DNA of 64,000 nt from Methylobacterium sp. 2A (GTDB lineage: Bacteria > Pseudomonadota > Alphaproteobacteria > Rhizobiales > Beijerinckiaceae). The translations under genes and the position numbers were made by a program. This document shows positions 17,687 through 26,866 of this stretch, in pieces (the stretch's first letter is position 1; each line of letters starts with the position of its first letter). A model generated the notes under the pieces. That model searched no databases. It was not told the DNA's origin and saw only the letters and a list, made by a program, of their open reading frames with translations. The stretch lies in contig NZ_VUOK01000018.1 in NCBI RefSeq assembly GCF_009806555.1, forward strand, positions 186,001-250,000, read 5' to 3'.

Positions 17687-18764
17687 CGGCGTCCCGGGTC
17701 TTGAGGATGAGGCCGTGGCCCGGCCGGGTCAGGTCGGGGGCGATCGCCCCGTCCCGCGCTACGGGCGCGCCGTCGAACAGCATCCGCTCGATGCGGACGT
17801 GGTCGTGAAACCATTCGAGGTGCCGGAAGCGCGGCGCGGCGACCGCCACGGGCAGGTGCAGCGCCGGGGCGCAATGGCCGGAGAGGTCGAGATGCGCCGC
17901 CTCGCAGAGGGCCGCGATCTTCAGGAAGCCGCTGTAGCCGCCGCAGCGTGTCACGTCCGCCTGCGCGACATCGACCGCGCCGGCCGCGAGCAGGCCGCGC
18001 AGGTCGTCCAGGGTGTAGACATATTCGCCCGCCGCGATCTCCATGCCGGCAGGCGCCGCCGCGCGGACGGCGGCCAGCCCGGCGGGATCGTCACTCGACA
18101 CCGGCTCCTCGAACCACGCCACGCCGAATCGCTCCGCGGTCCGCGCGACCGCGACGGCGCGCTTCGGGGTGAAGGCGCCGTTGGCGTCGATGAACAGGTG
18201 CGCGGCGCCGATCGCCGCCTTGGCGACCGCCATGCGGGCCGGATCGCGCTCGGGCTGGCTGCCGATCTTCATCTTCACGGCGCGGCAGCCGTCGCGCTCC
18301 ACCCAGCCGGCGAGCTGTTCACGCAAAAGCCGGTCGTCGTAGCTCGTGAAGCCGCCGCTGCCGTAGATCTCGGCCCGCTCCCGCGCCCGTCCGAACAGGC
18401 TCGCGAGCGGCCGTCCGAGGAGCCGCGCCTTCAAGTCCCACAGGGCCGTGTCGAGGGCCGAGATCGCCGTGGCGGCGAGCCCGGAGCGGCCAAGGTTGCG
18501 CACCGCGCCCCACAGCACGGCGTTCGCCCGCGGGATGTCGAGGGCGGGGAGTCCGGAGAGGCGCGCCGCCAGGGTCTTTTCGATCAGAGGGGCGACGCTG
18601 GCATCGGTGTAGCTGTAGCCGAGACCGGTCTCGCCGCCGGCCTCGATCTCGGCGACCACGAGGGTCGTCCTGTCCCAACTGAGTGTGCCGTCGGCCTCGG
18701 GCGCGTCGGTGGGAATGGTGAAGGCCCGCGCCCGCACCGCCCTGATCGTCGGATCCTCACGCAT
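17670..18764 (-). CDS. Mandelate racemase/muconate lactonizing enzyme-type enolase-superfamily protein
   Basis: A 364-residue enzyme with an N-terminal capping domain and a TIM-barrel. Catalytic residues are visible: Lys164 and Lys166 (AVKMKIG), metal ligands Asp193 (FIDANGA), Glu219 (FEEPV) and Glu247 (AGEYVY), and the His297-Asp270 dyad (SGHCAP, QADVTRCGG) with Glu317. This set is that of the mandelate racemase subgroup, which includes acid-sugar dehydratases. Given the neighbours, an acid-sugar dehydratase is more likely than a racemase, but the substrate cannot be read from sequence alone. Confidence 0.87.
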   Translation of the reverse strand: MREDPTIRAVRARAFTIPTDAPEADGTLSWDRTTLVVAEIEAGGETGLGYSYTDASVAPLIEKTLAARLSGLPALDIPRANAVLWGAVRNLGRSGLAATAISALDTALWDLKARLLGRPLASLFGRARERAEIYGSGGFTSYDDRLLREQLAGWVERDGCRAVKMKIGSQPERDPARMAVAKAAIGAAHLFIDANGAFTPKRAVAVARTAERFGVAWFEEPVSSDDPAGLAAVRAAAPAGMEIAAGEYVYTLDDLRGLLAAGAVDVAQADVTRCGGYSGFLKIAALCEAAHLDLSGHCAPALHLPVAVAAPRFRHLEWFHDHVRIERMLFDGAPVARDGAIAPDLTRPGHGLILKTRDADAYAV

Positions 18765-18782
18765 GGTCGTGGACCTTGCGCC

Positions 18783-20573
18783 CTACTTCCTGTCGCCGGG
18801 CAGGACCGAGCTGAGCACCTGCCGGGCGGTGTCGGCGAGGAGATGGCGCTCCTTCGGATCGCCCTTGCCGAGCATCGACATGAAGTTCTGCACCTGCTGG
18901 AGGGTGAAGAACGGCGGCAGCGGCGGAACCTCGGGGTCGGTCTTGACCTCCAGCACCACCGGAACCGGGCTCGCCAGGGCCTCGTCCCATGCCGGGCCGA
19001 CCTTGGCGGGGTCGTCCACGTAGATCCCCTTCAGGCCGATCAGCTCGGCGAACTTGTGATAGGGCACGTTCGGGATGGTCTGGCTCGCCTCGAATTTCGG
19101 GTTGCCCTCCATCACCCGCTGCTCCCAGGTGACCTGGTTCAGGTCCTCGTTGTTGAACACGCAGCAGATCCAGGTCTTGTTCGACCAGCGGTGCCTGTAC
19201 TTCGCCACCGTGATCAGCTCGGCCATGTTGTTCATCTGCATGGCCCCGTCGCCGACCAGCGCGATCACCGGCCGGTCGGGATGCGCCACCTTGGCGGCGA
19301 TGGCGTAGGGCACCGCCGCGCCCATGGAGGCGAGGCCACCCGAGAGCGAGCACATCTGGCCGCGGCGCATCTTCAGGTCGCGGGCGTACCAATTGGCGCA
19401 GGACCCCGAATCCGAGGTGACGATCACCCGTTCGGGCATGCGCGGCGAGAGCTCCCAGGTCACGCGCTGCGGGTTGACCGGGTTGGCCTTCGCCATGGCG
19501 CGGTCCTCCGCCTCCTTCCACCAGGAGGCGACGCCCTTCTCGATGCCGGTGCGCCAGGAGCCGCCCTCCTTCTTCTGCTCCAGGAGCGGCAGCAGGGCGG
19601 TGAGGGTCTCGGCGGACTCGCCGCAGAGCGGCACCTCCATCGGGTAGCGCAGGGACAGCATCTCCGGGGAAATGTCGATCTGCACGCCGCGCGCCTGCCC
19701 CTCCTCGGGGAGGAACTCGGCCCAGGGGAAGCCGGAGCCCACCATCAGCAGGGTGTCGCACTCGGCCATCATGTCGGAGGACGGCTTGGAGCCCAGGAGC
19801 CCGATCGTGCCGGTGACGAAGGGCAGATCGTCGGGGAGCGCCGCCTTGCCGAGCAACGCCTTGGCGACGCCGGCCTGGAGCTTGTTGGCCACCGCGATCA
19901 CCTGATCGGTGGCGTGGAGCGCCCCGGCGCCGACCAGGATCGCGACCTTCTTGCCGGCGTTCAGCACGTCGGCGGCCCGGCGCAGGTCGGCGTCGAAGGG
20001 CACGACCTTCGGGGCGGTGTAGCCGACCCCCGAGAAGGTGTTGCCGTGCTTGCGCACCGGCGCCTCGTAGGGGACGTCCTGCAGGTCGTTGGGCAGGATG
20101 ATCGCCGCGACCTTGCGCTCGGCCTTGGCGATGCGCATGGCGCGGTCGACGATGTGGCGGACCTGCGCCGGCGAGGACGCCTGCTGCACGTAGGCCGAGA
20201 CGTCCTTGTAGACGCTGGTGAGGTCGAATTCCTGCTGGTAATGCGCGCCGTTCACGTTGCGCGCCTGCTGGCCGGCGATGGCGAGCAGCGGCACGTGGTC
20301 GAGATGGGCGTCGTACATGCCGGTGAGCAGGTGGGTCGCGCCCGGCCCGGAGGTGGCGAGGCAGACCCCGACCTCGCCGGTGAACTTGGCGTAGGCCGAG
20401 GCCATGAAGGCGGCCATCTCCTCGTGGCGGACCTGGATGAACTCGAAGGGCAGGTCGTTGCGCTGGAGAGCGCCGAGCAGCCCGTTGATGCCGTCGCCGG
20501 GGTAGCCGAAGATTGTCTTGACGCCCCACTCGGCGAGACGCTTCCAGAAGAAGTCCGCGACGGCTTCGGCCAT
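18783..20573 (-). CDS. Thiamine diphosphate-dependent enzyme (pyruvate oxidase/acetolactate synthase-like)
   Basis: A 596-residue ThDP enzyme with the three usual domains: Pyr domain with catalytic glutamate in VRHEEMAAFMASAYAK (about 50), a central domain, and a PP domain whose cofactor motif runs from GDGAMQMNN to FNNEDLNQ (about 430-470). It resembles the pyruvate oxidase/ThDP-requiring group without a clear assignment. The start ATG (20573) has a strong AAGGAG ribosome site. It is probably the first gene of the operon, followed after 18 bases by the enolase-superfamily gene. Confidence 0.88.
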   Translation of the reverse strand: MAEAVADFFWKRLAEWGVKTIFGYPGDGINGLLGALQRNDLPFEFIQVRHEEMAAFMASAYAKFTGEVGVCLATSGPGATHLLTGMYDAHLDHVPLLAIAGQQARNVNGAHYQQEFDLTSVYKDVSAYVQQASSPAQVRHIVDRAMRIAKAERKVAAIILPNDLQDVPYEAPVRKHGNTFSGVGYTAPKVVPFDADLRRAADVLNAGKKVAILVGAGALHATDQVIAVANKLQAGVAKALLGKAALPDDLPFVTGTIGLLGSKPSSDMMAECDTLLMVGSGFPWAEFLPEEGQARGVQIDISPEMLSLRYPMEVPLCGESAETLTALLPLLEQKKEGGSWRTGIEKGVASWWKEAEDRAMAKANPVNPQRVTWELSPRMPERVIVTSDSGSCANWYARDLKMRRGQMCSLSGGLASMGAAVPYAIAAKVAHPDRPVIALVGDGAMQMNNMAELITVAKYRHRWSNKTWICCVFNNEDLNQVTWEQRVMEGNPKFEASQTIPNVPYHKFAELIGLKGIYVDDPAKVGPAWDEALASPVPVVLEVKTDPEVPPLPPFFTLQQVQNFMSMLGKGDPKERHLLADTARQVLSSVLPGDRK

Positions 20574-20756
20574 GGAAAAACTCCTTGAACCCGCGCCCCC
20601 GCGTCGCCCCGGGAAGGAGCCACGCCTCACGTGCTGCGACGGGATTCCCAATGAGACGCGCAGTGGCTCGCGCAGTGTCGTGAGGCTAACGGGCGGTGTT
20701 CCGGCGCGTTCCTGTCCGGCCTGGAAGCGTTCTGACGTTTGCGTGAGTCACCCGGC

Positions 20757-21701
20757 TCAGCCGGGCATGAGGTCCACGGCGTAGAGGTGCTCCTTCGAGG
20801 TGATGAAGAGCCGCCCCTCGCCGGGACCGAAGCAGCAATTGGAGCAGAGCTGCGGCGTCGGGATCAGCCCCAGCCGGTGCCCCTCTGCCGAGAACACCTG
20901 CACCCCGGCCTCGGAACTCGTCCAGATCCAGCCGCGGCGGTCCACGCGAAAGCCGTCCGGCACGCCGGGCTCGACCTCCGCGAAGATGCGGGGCTCCCCG
21001 AGGCTCCCATCGTCGCGGACGGGAAAGGCGTGGATCGTGTGCCCATCGCCACCCTCGGTGCGGGATGTGTCACTGACGTACAGGGTGCGCCCGTCTGGGG
21101 CGAAGGCCAGCCCGTTCGGCTGACCGAGATCCACCATGCGGCGGACGCTGCCGTCACGCGGGTCGAAGCGGTAGACGCTGTGGTGACCGAGGTCGGACAC
21201 GTCGAGCACGCCCTGCTTGGGCAGGCGCAGGCCGTAGGCGGGATCGCTGAACCAAAGTGCCCCATCGGCGGCGCAGACGACGTCGTTCGGCGCGTTGAAT
21301 CGGCGCCCCTCGTAGGTCTCCACCAGGGCGGTATAGGTGCCATCCGGCGCCGTCCGCGACAGGCGGCGGTTGCCGTGCTCGCAGTGGATCAGATTGCCGT
21401 CCCGATCGACGGTGTTGCCGTTGATGAACGGCGTGGCATCGATCACGACCCGGACGCAGCCATCCGGATGCCAGCCGAGGACGCGGCGCCCCTCGATATC
21501 GGACCAGACGAGGATGTCCCGGGCGGGCCACCAGGTCGGGCCCTCGCAGAAAGTCGCCTGATCGTAGAGTGAGACGAGCCGGGCGCCATGGGGCACGGCC
21601 TCCGCGAAGCGCGGGTCGGAGGCCCGGGGCGGGTCGACATGAGGCACAGGCTCCGGCGGGCCGGGCCGGCGCAGAAGGTTCGATGCCTGTTCGACGGCCA
21701 T
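20757..21701 (-). CDS. SMP-30/gluconolactonase family protein
   Basis: A 314-residue six-bladed beta-propeller hydrolase that probably opens sugar lactones. Recognisable pieces are ATFCEGPTWWPARDILVWSD near residue 50, NGNTVDRDGNLIHCEHGNRRLSR, the metal-binding NAPNDVV and WFSDPAYGL, and PNGLAFAPDGRTLYVSDTSR. It lies 183 bases upstream of the ThDP enzyme on the same strand, so it may be expressed separately but probably serves the same sugar-acid pathway. Confidence 0.9.
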   Translation of the reverse strand: MAVEQASNLLRRPGPPEPVPHVDPPRASDPRFAEAVPHGARLVSLYDQATFCEGPTWWPARDILVWSDIEGRRVLGWHPDGCVRVVIDATPFINGNTVDRDGNLIHCEHGNRRLSRTAPDGTYTALVETYEGRRFNAPNDVVCAADGALWFSDPAYGLRLPKQGVLDVSDLGHHSVYRFDPRDGSVRRMVDLGQPNGLAFAPDGRTLYVSDTSRTEGGDGHTIHAFPVRDDGSLGEPRIFAEVEPGVPDGFRVDRRGWIWTSSEAGVQVFSAEGHRLGLIPTPQLCSNCCFGPGEGRLFITSKEHLYAVDLMPG

Positions 21702-22023
21702 GATCCCTCGAATCTGCTTCTCTTCGACGCTGAGGTTCGGCAGCTCTCAACCCGACAATGGCTGTCGGTCGGTATCGTTCGGCCGCTGCCTGAAACGAAC
21801 AACGCAGACTTGAAGGTCGCTTTCCCCTGGGCCGGCTCCACACCGGACGCACCACCGGATCCGATGATTTGCGCGTGATCAGGCTGCGCGACGGATGTCT
21901 GCTCCGAGGCGGTCGTCGCTCGATCGCGGACCAGGCGCTCCCGGCCGAGCTTGGCCGGCGGTCGTGCGCCCCTTGCTGCCGCTCGGCCGAAGGCATCGGC
22001 CTCCCGAAAGCAGACCTTCTTCG

Positions 22024-22046
22024 TGCCTGCCGCAGCAGGCATTTTG
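22024..22046 (+). terminator. Hairpin followed by a short T-run on the plus strand
   Basis: TGCCTGC-CGCA-GCAGGCA, a perfect 7-bp stem, followed by TTTT. It has the form of a weak intrinsic terminator for a plus-strand transcript, yet no plus-strand gene is recognised upstream. Confidence 0.4.
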
Positions 22047-22058
22047 CATGCTCGACGT

Positions 22059-22095
22059 CCTTGATCCGTTCCGATTGAAGCGAACGTGATCAAGG
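22059..22095 (-). terminator. Long inverted repeat downstream of the protease gene
   Basis: Arms CCTTGATC-CGTTC and GAACG-t-GATCAAGG form a 13-bp stem with one bulged base and a 10-base loop, about 36 bases past the protease stop codon. It probably ends or stabilises the protease mRNA. The TTGATC halves are 25 bases apart, so this is not counted as a FixK-type box. Confidence 0.4.
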
Positions 22096-22131
22096 GACGG
22101 TGTGCGTGTTTCCGATCGCCGTGCCTCAATC

Positions 22132-22914
22132 TTACCGATGTCGAGAAAGAAGCTTCAGTTCGGCGATGAGTTGGCCTTCAAACAGCAACGCTGAGCCATA
22201 ATGGAATTCAGGGTCGAACCCATGTTTCGCGTTCATTGCTGACGACGCGCTCTGCATAGCAATCAGCCGACCAGACTCGTCGAACAGGCCTGAACCGGAA
22301 CCGCCGTAGCCGTCGTTGCAATCGTGGCGGGCGCGGCGGATCTCGTCTTCGCTCGGCGGGTCGATGCGCCGGATCGTGCAATGCTCCAAGCTGCTGGGAC
22401 CATGATAATTTTCGTGCCCGGCCGGTGAAACCATCGTCACACCCACAGAGACCGCGCCGATCGGCAGGTCCGGCGGCTCGGGCAGGGGTTGCGGGACGGC
22501 GTCCGCCGGACTCGCGAGGCGCAGGATCGCCCAATCGTCCGTGATGTGCAGGGCTTGGGCACCGGGCGCCGCTCCGAGCCGGAGGCTGTCGGGCACAAAC
22601 GCGTAATTGCGGCCGCTGATCTGGAAGTAGCAGTCGGAGACCGGACGCGTCTGCTCCAGGCGCCGATCGCGGAAGTTGTGGGCGTTGAGCACGACCACGG
22701 ACGGGTCCGCCACCAGCCACGCCGCGGCGGCCTTCTGCGGCACCCCGTCCGGCCGGCGGCACCAGAGCACACCCGCGCCCTTGTAGCGGTCGAGATCGGC
22801 GCCGGTCAGGTCCCGGCGCTGGTCCTGCGGGTAAAGCGCGGCCATTGCGAGACCTGCTCCACAAAAGAGCGGCACAACCAGGAGGAACAGGCGCCTCGCC
22901 AGCCCGCGTCTCAT
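22132..22914 (-). CDS. Exported trypsin-like serine protease
   Basis: A 260-residue protein with an N-terminal signal peptide (MRRGLARRLFLLVVPLFC then cleavage near AMA) and a chymotrypsin-fold domain. The triad can be placed as His79 (VVVLNAHNF), Asp126 or Asp127 (ITDDWAILRL) and Ser206 (DGYGGSGSGLFD); the motif spacing fits trypsin-like S1 proteases although the His and Ser boxes are divergent (NAHN for TAAHC, GGSGS for GDSGG). Four cysteines could form disulfides. It is divergent from mxaF and shares its 332-base upstream region. Substrate unknown. Confidence 0.78.
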   Translation of the reverse strand: MRRGLARRLFLLVVPLFCGAGLAMAALYPQDQRRDLTGADLDRYKGAGVLWCRRPDGVPQKAAAAWLVADPSVVVLNAHNFRDRRLEQTRPVSDCYFQISGRNYAFVPDSLRLGAAPGAQALHITDDWAILRLASPADAVPQPLPEPPDLPIGAVSVGVTMVSPAGHENYHGPSSLEHCTIRRIDPPSEDEIRRARHDCNDGYGGSGSGLFDESGRLIAMQSASSAMNAKHGFDPEFHYGSALLFEGQLIAELKLLSRHR

Positions 22915-23246
22915 CCCGCCTCCACCTCGATCTGCGCCGATGTTGCGGCCATGAAAGGGCGCGGGTGCAGGGCGCGTCAAGCAATACGCGCGAGTTCCAC
23001 ACTTGCCATCGCCAATTGCCGCTTTGTCCCGGCAACAAATGACCGAGTGCCTAGAGACATTCGCAAGCTGCCCTCGGTAAAAATAAATCGCGATCGAGGT
23101 CGTAATAAGTCTTTCATAAGAGATATGCGTCGTCAATCTCTTGCGATCGACCGACCATCCGCGAGATCGACCTGAAGTCTGTCTTGCAACGCACAATCAA
23201 CAGCCGCGAGGCCTCAAGGCGCGGCGGCCCGGCGAGGAGATGCACG
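22915..23246. other. Divergent promoter region between the protease gene and mxaF
   Basis: 332 bases that must hold the promoters of the exported protease (minus) and of the mxa operon (plus). It is markedly AT-richer at 23070-23125 than the surroundings. The best mxaF promoter candidate is listed separately. Confidence 0.6.
23053..23083 (+). promoter_or_regulatory. Candidate mxaF promoter
   Basis: AGAGACA at 23053-23059, 18 bases, then TAAAAA at 23078-23083. This resembles the AAAGACA / TAGAA elements described for methylotroph mxa promoters, and a start a few bases further would give a leader of roughly 155-160 bases, as is known for long mxaF leaders. The -10 match is imperfect. Confidence 0.35.
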
Positions 23247-25136
23247 ATGAGATTGGGACAACTTTCGCGCTCGGTGTCGGTGCTGGCGATGGTCGCGGTC
23301 GCGCCGCTCGGCCTGCCCGGGGCGGCCTTTGCCAACGACAAGCTCGGCGAGCTGGCGAAGAGCGGCGAAAACTGGGTGATGCCCGGCAAGAACTACGACT
23401 CGAACAATTACAGTGAGCTGACGCAGATCAATAAATCCAACGTCAAGCAGCTGAAGCCGGCCTGGACCTTCTCCACCGGCCTGCTCAACGGCCATGAGGG
23501 TGCGCCGCTGGTCGTGGACGGCAAGATGTACGTCCACACCTCGTTCCCGAACTACACCTTCGCCCTCGATCTCGACGATCCGGGCCACATCCTGTGGCAG
23601 GACAAGCCGAAGCAGAACCCGGCAGCCCGCTCGGTCGCCTGCTGCGATCTCGTCAACCGCGGGCTGGCCTATTGGCCGGGCGACGGCAAGACGCCGCCGC
23701 TGATCCTCAAGACCCAGCTCGACGGCCACGTGGTGGCGCTGAACGCGCAGACCGGCGAAACGGTGTGGAAGGTCGAGAATTCCGACATCAAGGTCGGCTC
23801 GACCCTGACCATCGCCCCCTACGTGGTGAAGGACAAGGTGATCGTCGGGTCCTCGGGCGCCGAACTCGGCGTGCGCGGCTACCTGACCGCCTACGACGTG
23901 AAGACCGGCGCGCAGGTCTGGCGGGCCTACGCCACCGGGCCGGACCAGGACCTGCTGCTGGCCGACGACTTCAACATCAGGAACGCCCATTACGGCCAGA
24001 AGGGCCTCGGCACGGCCACCTGGGAGGGCGATGCCTGGAAGATCGGCGGCGGCACCAACTGGGGCTGGTACGCCTACGACCCCGGCACGAACATGATCTA
24101 CTTCGGCACCGGCAACCCGGCGCCGTGGAACGAGACCATGCGGCCGGGCGACAACAAGTGGACCATGACCATCTTCGGCCGCGACGCCGATACCGGCCAG
24201 GCTCATTTCGGCTACCAGAAGACGCCGCATGACGAGTGGGACTATGCCGGCGTCAACGTGATGATGCTGTCCGAGCAGAAGGACAAGGACGGGAAGCTGA
24301 GGAAGCTCCTCACCCACCCGGACCGCAACGGCATCGTCTACACCCTGGACCGGACCGACGGCTCGCTGGTCTCGGCCAACAAGATCGACGACACGGTGAA
24401 CGTGTTCAAGTCGGTCGATCTGAAGTCCGGCACCCCGGTCCGCGACCCGGAATACGGCACCCGGATGGATCACCTCGCCAAGGACATCTGCCCCTCGGCG
24501 ATGGGCTACCACAACCAGGGCCACGATTCGTACGATCCGAAGCGTCAGGCCTTCTTCATGGGCATCAACCATATCTGCATGGATTGGGAGCCCTTCATGC
24601 TGCCCTACCGGGCGGGCCAGTTCTTCGTCGGCGCGACGCTGAACATGTATCCGGGCCCGAAGGGTGACCGGCAGAACTACGAAGGTCTGGGCCAGATCAA
24701 GAGCTACAACGCCATCACCGGCAAGTTCAACTGGGAGAAGATGGAGCGCTTCGCGGTCTGGGGCGGCACCACCGCCACCGCCGGGAACATCGTGCTCTAC
24801 GGGACGCTCGACGGCTTCATCAAGGCGCGGGATTCCGATACCGGCGACCTGCTCTGGAAGTTCAAGCTGCCCTCCGGGGCGATCGGCTACCCGATCACCT
24901 ACACCCACAAGGGCACGCAATACGTCGCCATCAATTACGGCGTCGGCGGCTGGCCGGGCGTGGGCCTCGTCTTCGACCTGCAGGACCCGACCGCCGGCCT
25001 CGGCGCGGTGGGCGCGTTCAAGAAGCTCGCCAACTACACCCAGATGGGCGGCGGCGTGATCGTGTTCTCGCTGGACGGCAAGGGTCCCTACGACGACCCG
25101 AATGTCGGCGAGTACCAGCAGGCCTCCACGAAGTAA
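23247..25136 (+). CDS. mxaF: MxaF, calcium-type PQQ methanol dehydrogenase large subunit
   Basis: Periplasmic quinoprotein that oxidises methanol to formaldehyde and passes electrons to cytochrome cL (MxaG). The 629-residue precursor has a 29-residue signal peptide (ending GAAFA) and an eight-bladed propeller. On the precursor, the vicinal disulfide is Cys132-Cys133, metal ligands Glu206 and Asn290, and catalytic base Asp332 (HDEWDYAG), equivalent to mature Cys103-104, Glu177, Asn261 and Asp303. The residue two after the catalytic Asp is Ala334; lanthanide XoxF enzymes have Asp there, so this is the Ca2+ type. ATG 23247 has a GAGGAGA site and begins the signal peptide; an upstream ATG at 23184 is less suitable. 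Confidence 0.98.
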   Translation: MRLGQLSRSVSVLAMVAVAPLGLPGAAFANDKLGELAKSGENWVMPGKNYDSNNYSELTQINKSNVKQLKPAWTFSTGLLNGHEGAPLVVDGKMYVHTSFPNYTFALDLDDPGHILWQDKPKQNPAARSVACCDLVNRGLAYWPGDGKTPPLILKTQLDGHVVALNAQTGETVWKVENSDIKVGSTLTIAPYVVKDKVIVGSSGAELGVRGYLTAYDVKTGAQVWRAYATGPDQDLLLADDFNIRNAHYGQKGLGTATWEGDAWKIGGGTNWGWYAYDPGTNMIYFGTGNPAPWNETMRPGDNKWTMTIFGRDADTGQAHFGYQKTPHDEWDYAGVNVMMLSEQKDKDGKLRKLLTHPDRNGIVYTLDRTDGSLVSANKIDDTVNVFKSVDLKSGTPVRDPEYGTRMDHLAKDICPSAMGYHNQGHDSYDPKRQAFFMGINHICMDWEPFMLPYRAGQFFVGATLNMYPGPKGDRQNYEGLGQIKSYNAITGKFNWEKMERFAVWGGTTATAGNIVLYGTLDGFIKARDSDTGDLLWKFKLPSGAIGYPITYTHKGTQYVAINYGVGGWPGVGLVFDLQDPTAGLGAVGAFKKLANYTQMGGGVIVFSLDGKGPYDDPNVGEYQQASTK

Positions 25137-25151
25137 CGCCACGCGCGACAT

Positions 25152-25171
25152 CGCCGGCCTCCGGGCCGGCG
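25152..25171 (+). other. Hairpin in the mxaF-mxaJ spacer
   Basis: CGCCGGC-CTCCGG-GCCGGCG forms a 7-bp GC stem 15 bases after the mxaF stop. No T-run follows. It could slow 3' decay or reduce readthrough, giving more mxaF than downstream message; this is inference. Confidence 0.4.
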
Positions 25172-25260
25172 GGATGCCCGCGGTGCCGCCTGCTCCGGAC
25201 GGGCACGCCCTGCCCGGGACGGCGCGCCGCCTCTCAGAACATCATCAGGGATCAACGTGC

Positions 25261-26169
25261 ATGCCGCTCCTCGGCGGATCCTTTCGTGCGGCGACCTGCG
25301 CCGCCCTCCTCCTCGCCCTGCCGCCGCTCGGTGGCCAGACGCGCGCCCAGGAATCGGAGGCCCAGGCCGTCCAGTCCGACGCCGTCAGGGCTCCGACGGC
25401 GCCGGCGGCCGATCCCGGGACGCTGCGGATCTGCGCGTCCGAGACGCAGCCGCCGCTCTCGATGAAGGACGGGTCGGGCCTGGAGAACCGGATCGCGGTG
25501 GCGGTGGCCGAGGCGATGGGCCGGAAGCCGGTCTTCGTCTGGATCGCCAAGCCGGCGATCTATCTCGTCCGCGACGGGCTGGAGAAGCGCCTCTGCGACG
25601 TGGTCGTCGGCCTCGACAGCGACGACCCGCGGGTGCTCACCACCAAGCCCTATTACCGCGCCGGCTACGTCTTCCTCACGAAGGCCGATAGCGGCCTCGA
25701 CATCACATCGTGGAGCGACCCGCGCCTGAAGACCGTCGACCACATGGTGGTGCCGTTCGGCTCCCCCGGCGAGGCGATGCTCAAGGATATCGGCCGCTAC
25801 GAGGAGGACATGGCCTACCTCTATGCGCTGGTCGGCTTCCGCGCGCCGCGCAACCAGTACACGCAGATCGACCCCGCGCGTCTCGTCGGCGAGGTGGCGC
25901 AGGGCAACGCCGCGGTGGGCGTGGCCTTCGCCCCCGACATCGCCCGCTACGTGAAGGCCTCGACGGTGCCCCTGCGCATGGCCCCCGTCCCGAACGACAC
26001 GGTGACCAGCGACGGCCGCCGGATGCCGCAGGATTTCGACCAGTCCATGGGGGTGCGCAAGGACGACGCCGCCCTGAAGGACGCCCTCGATGCCGGCATC
26101 GCGACGGCGAAGCCGAGGATCGACGCCATCCTGAAGCAGGACGGCGTGCCGGTCCTCGCCACCAACTGA
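25261..26169 (+). CDS. mxaJ: MxaJ, periplasmic solute-binding-like methanol oxidation protein
   Basis: A 302-residue exported protein required for active methanol dehydrogenase in methylotrophs; its fold is that of extracellular solute-binding proteins. The signal peptide ends near QTRAQ (about residue 29). The binding-protein core starts at TLRICASETQPPLSMKDGSGLENRIAVAVAEAMG (in parts) and continues through VVVGLDSDDPRVLTTKPYYRAGYVF, typical of the quinoprotein-associated family. It follows mxaF by 124 bases. ATG 25261 is chosen because it directly opens the signal peptide. Confidence 0.93.
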   Translation: MPLLGGSFRAATCAALLLALPPLGGQTRAQESEAQAVQSDAVRAPTAPAADPGTLRICASETQPPLSMKDGSGLENRIAVAVAEAMGRKPVFVWIAKPAIYLVRDGLEKRLCDVVVGLDSDDPRVLTTKPYYRAGYVFLTKADSGLDITSWSDPRLKTVDHMVVPFGSPGEAMLKDIGRYEEDMAYLYALVGFRAPRNQYTQIDPARLVGEVAQGNAAVGVAFAPDIARYVKASTVPLRMAPVPNDTVTSDGRRMPQDFDQSMGVRKDDAALKDALDAGIATAKPRIDAILKQDGVPVLATN

Positions 26170-26211
26170 ACGCCCACCACAGATCTCTCGAGAGAATTGC
26201 GAAGTCTTGGT

Positions 26212-26811
26212 ATGACCGTTTCCAAGCGTATCCTGACCCTCACGGCCGTGTTCGCCCTCGGCTCGGCGGGCGTCGCCGGCGCGGTGCTGGCCCAGCCGCA
26301 ATCCGGCCCGCAGACCGGCATCGTCTTCCGCAACACCATCACGGGCGAGGCGCTGGATCTCAACGAGGGCAAGCCCGGCGGGCGCGACACGGAGGCGGTG
26401 AAGACCTTCTTCCAGACGGGGAAGAACATCTACATCGACGACAAGTCCTGCCTGCGCAACGGCGAGAGCCTGTTCCTCACCTCCTGCTCGGGCTGCCACG
26501 GGCACCTCGCGGAGGGCAAGGTCGGGCCGGGCCTCAACGACAATTACTGGACCTATCCGGCCAACACCGAGGACACGGGGCTGTTCGCGACCCTCTGGGG
26601 CGGGGCCAACGGCATGATGGGCCCGCACAACGAAGACCTGAACCCGGACGAGATGCTGCAGGTGATCGCCTGGATCCGGCATCTCTACACCGGCCCGGTC
26701 AAGGACGCCGTCTGGCTGAACGACGCGCAGAAGAAGGGCTACACGCCGTTCAAGGAAGGCGAGACCTTCGCCAAGGACACGCCCGGCCAGTGCAAGCCCC
26801 TGGCGGAATGA
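26212..26811 (+). CDS. mxaG: MxaG, cytochrome cL, electron acceptor of methanol dehydrogenase
   Basis: Periplasmic class I c-type cytochrome that takes electrons from MxaFI. The precursor from ATG 26212 is 199 residues, with a signal peptide ending AVLA (about residue 27), heme motif CSGCH at 92-96 and an axial methionine candidate at 135/136 in GANGMMGPHN. The typical cL extension around YIDDKSCLRNGESLFLTSC precedes the heme. A TTG at 26197 is in frame and would add five residues. It lies 42 bases after mxaJ. Confidence 0.95.
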   Translation: MTVSKRILTLTAVFALGSAGVAGAVLAQPQSGPQTGIVFRNTITGEALDLNEGKPGGRDTEAVKTFFQTGKNIYIDDKSCLRNGESLFLTSCSGCHGHLAEGKVGPGLNDNYWTYPANTEDTGLFATLWGGANGMMGPHNEDLNPDEMLQVIAWIRHLYTGPVKDAVWLNDAQKKGYTPFKEGETFAKDTPGQCKPLAE

Positions 26812-26866
26812 GCGGTCCAGCGAGGAGAGGCCCCGGTCGAGGGGCGAGGAAGCGAGGAGACGTCAG

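Larger units (their letters stand above)
21702..22131. other. Intergenic stretch with two hairpins, no protein gene seen
   Basis: About 430 bases between the SMP-30 start and the protease stop. Short frames here lack coding character. It holds a plus-strand hairpin with T-run (22024) and a longer inverted repeat (22059). A small RNA ending at the first hairpin is possible but nothing else supports it. Confidence 0.45.

Noticed and set aside
17670-18764. Naming the enolase-superfamily gene as mandelate racemase or a specific dehydratase
   Set aside because: Catalytic residues fix only the subgroup; many substrates share them.
17715-20588. 957-codon plus-strand open frame
   Set aside because: Antisense to the enolase-superfamily and ThDP genes, which have clear catalytic motifs.
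22059-22095. TTGATC...GATCAA pair as a ninth FixK-type box
   Set aside because: The halves are about 21 bases apart and lie 3' of a gene, not the 14-bp form found before starts; read as a hairpin.
23247-25136. Identification as lanthanide-dependent XoxF
   Set aside because: The residue two after the catalytic Asp is Ala, not Asp, and mxaJ, mxaG and mxaI follow; it is the Ca2+-type MxaF.
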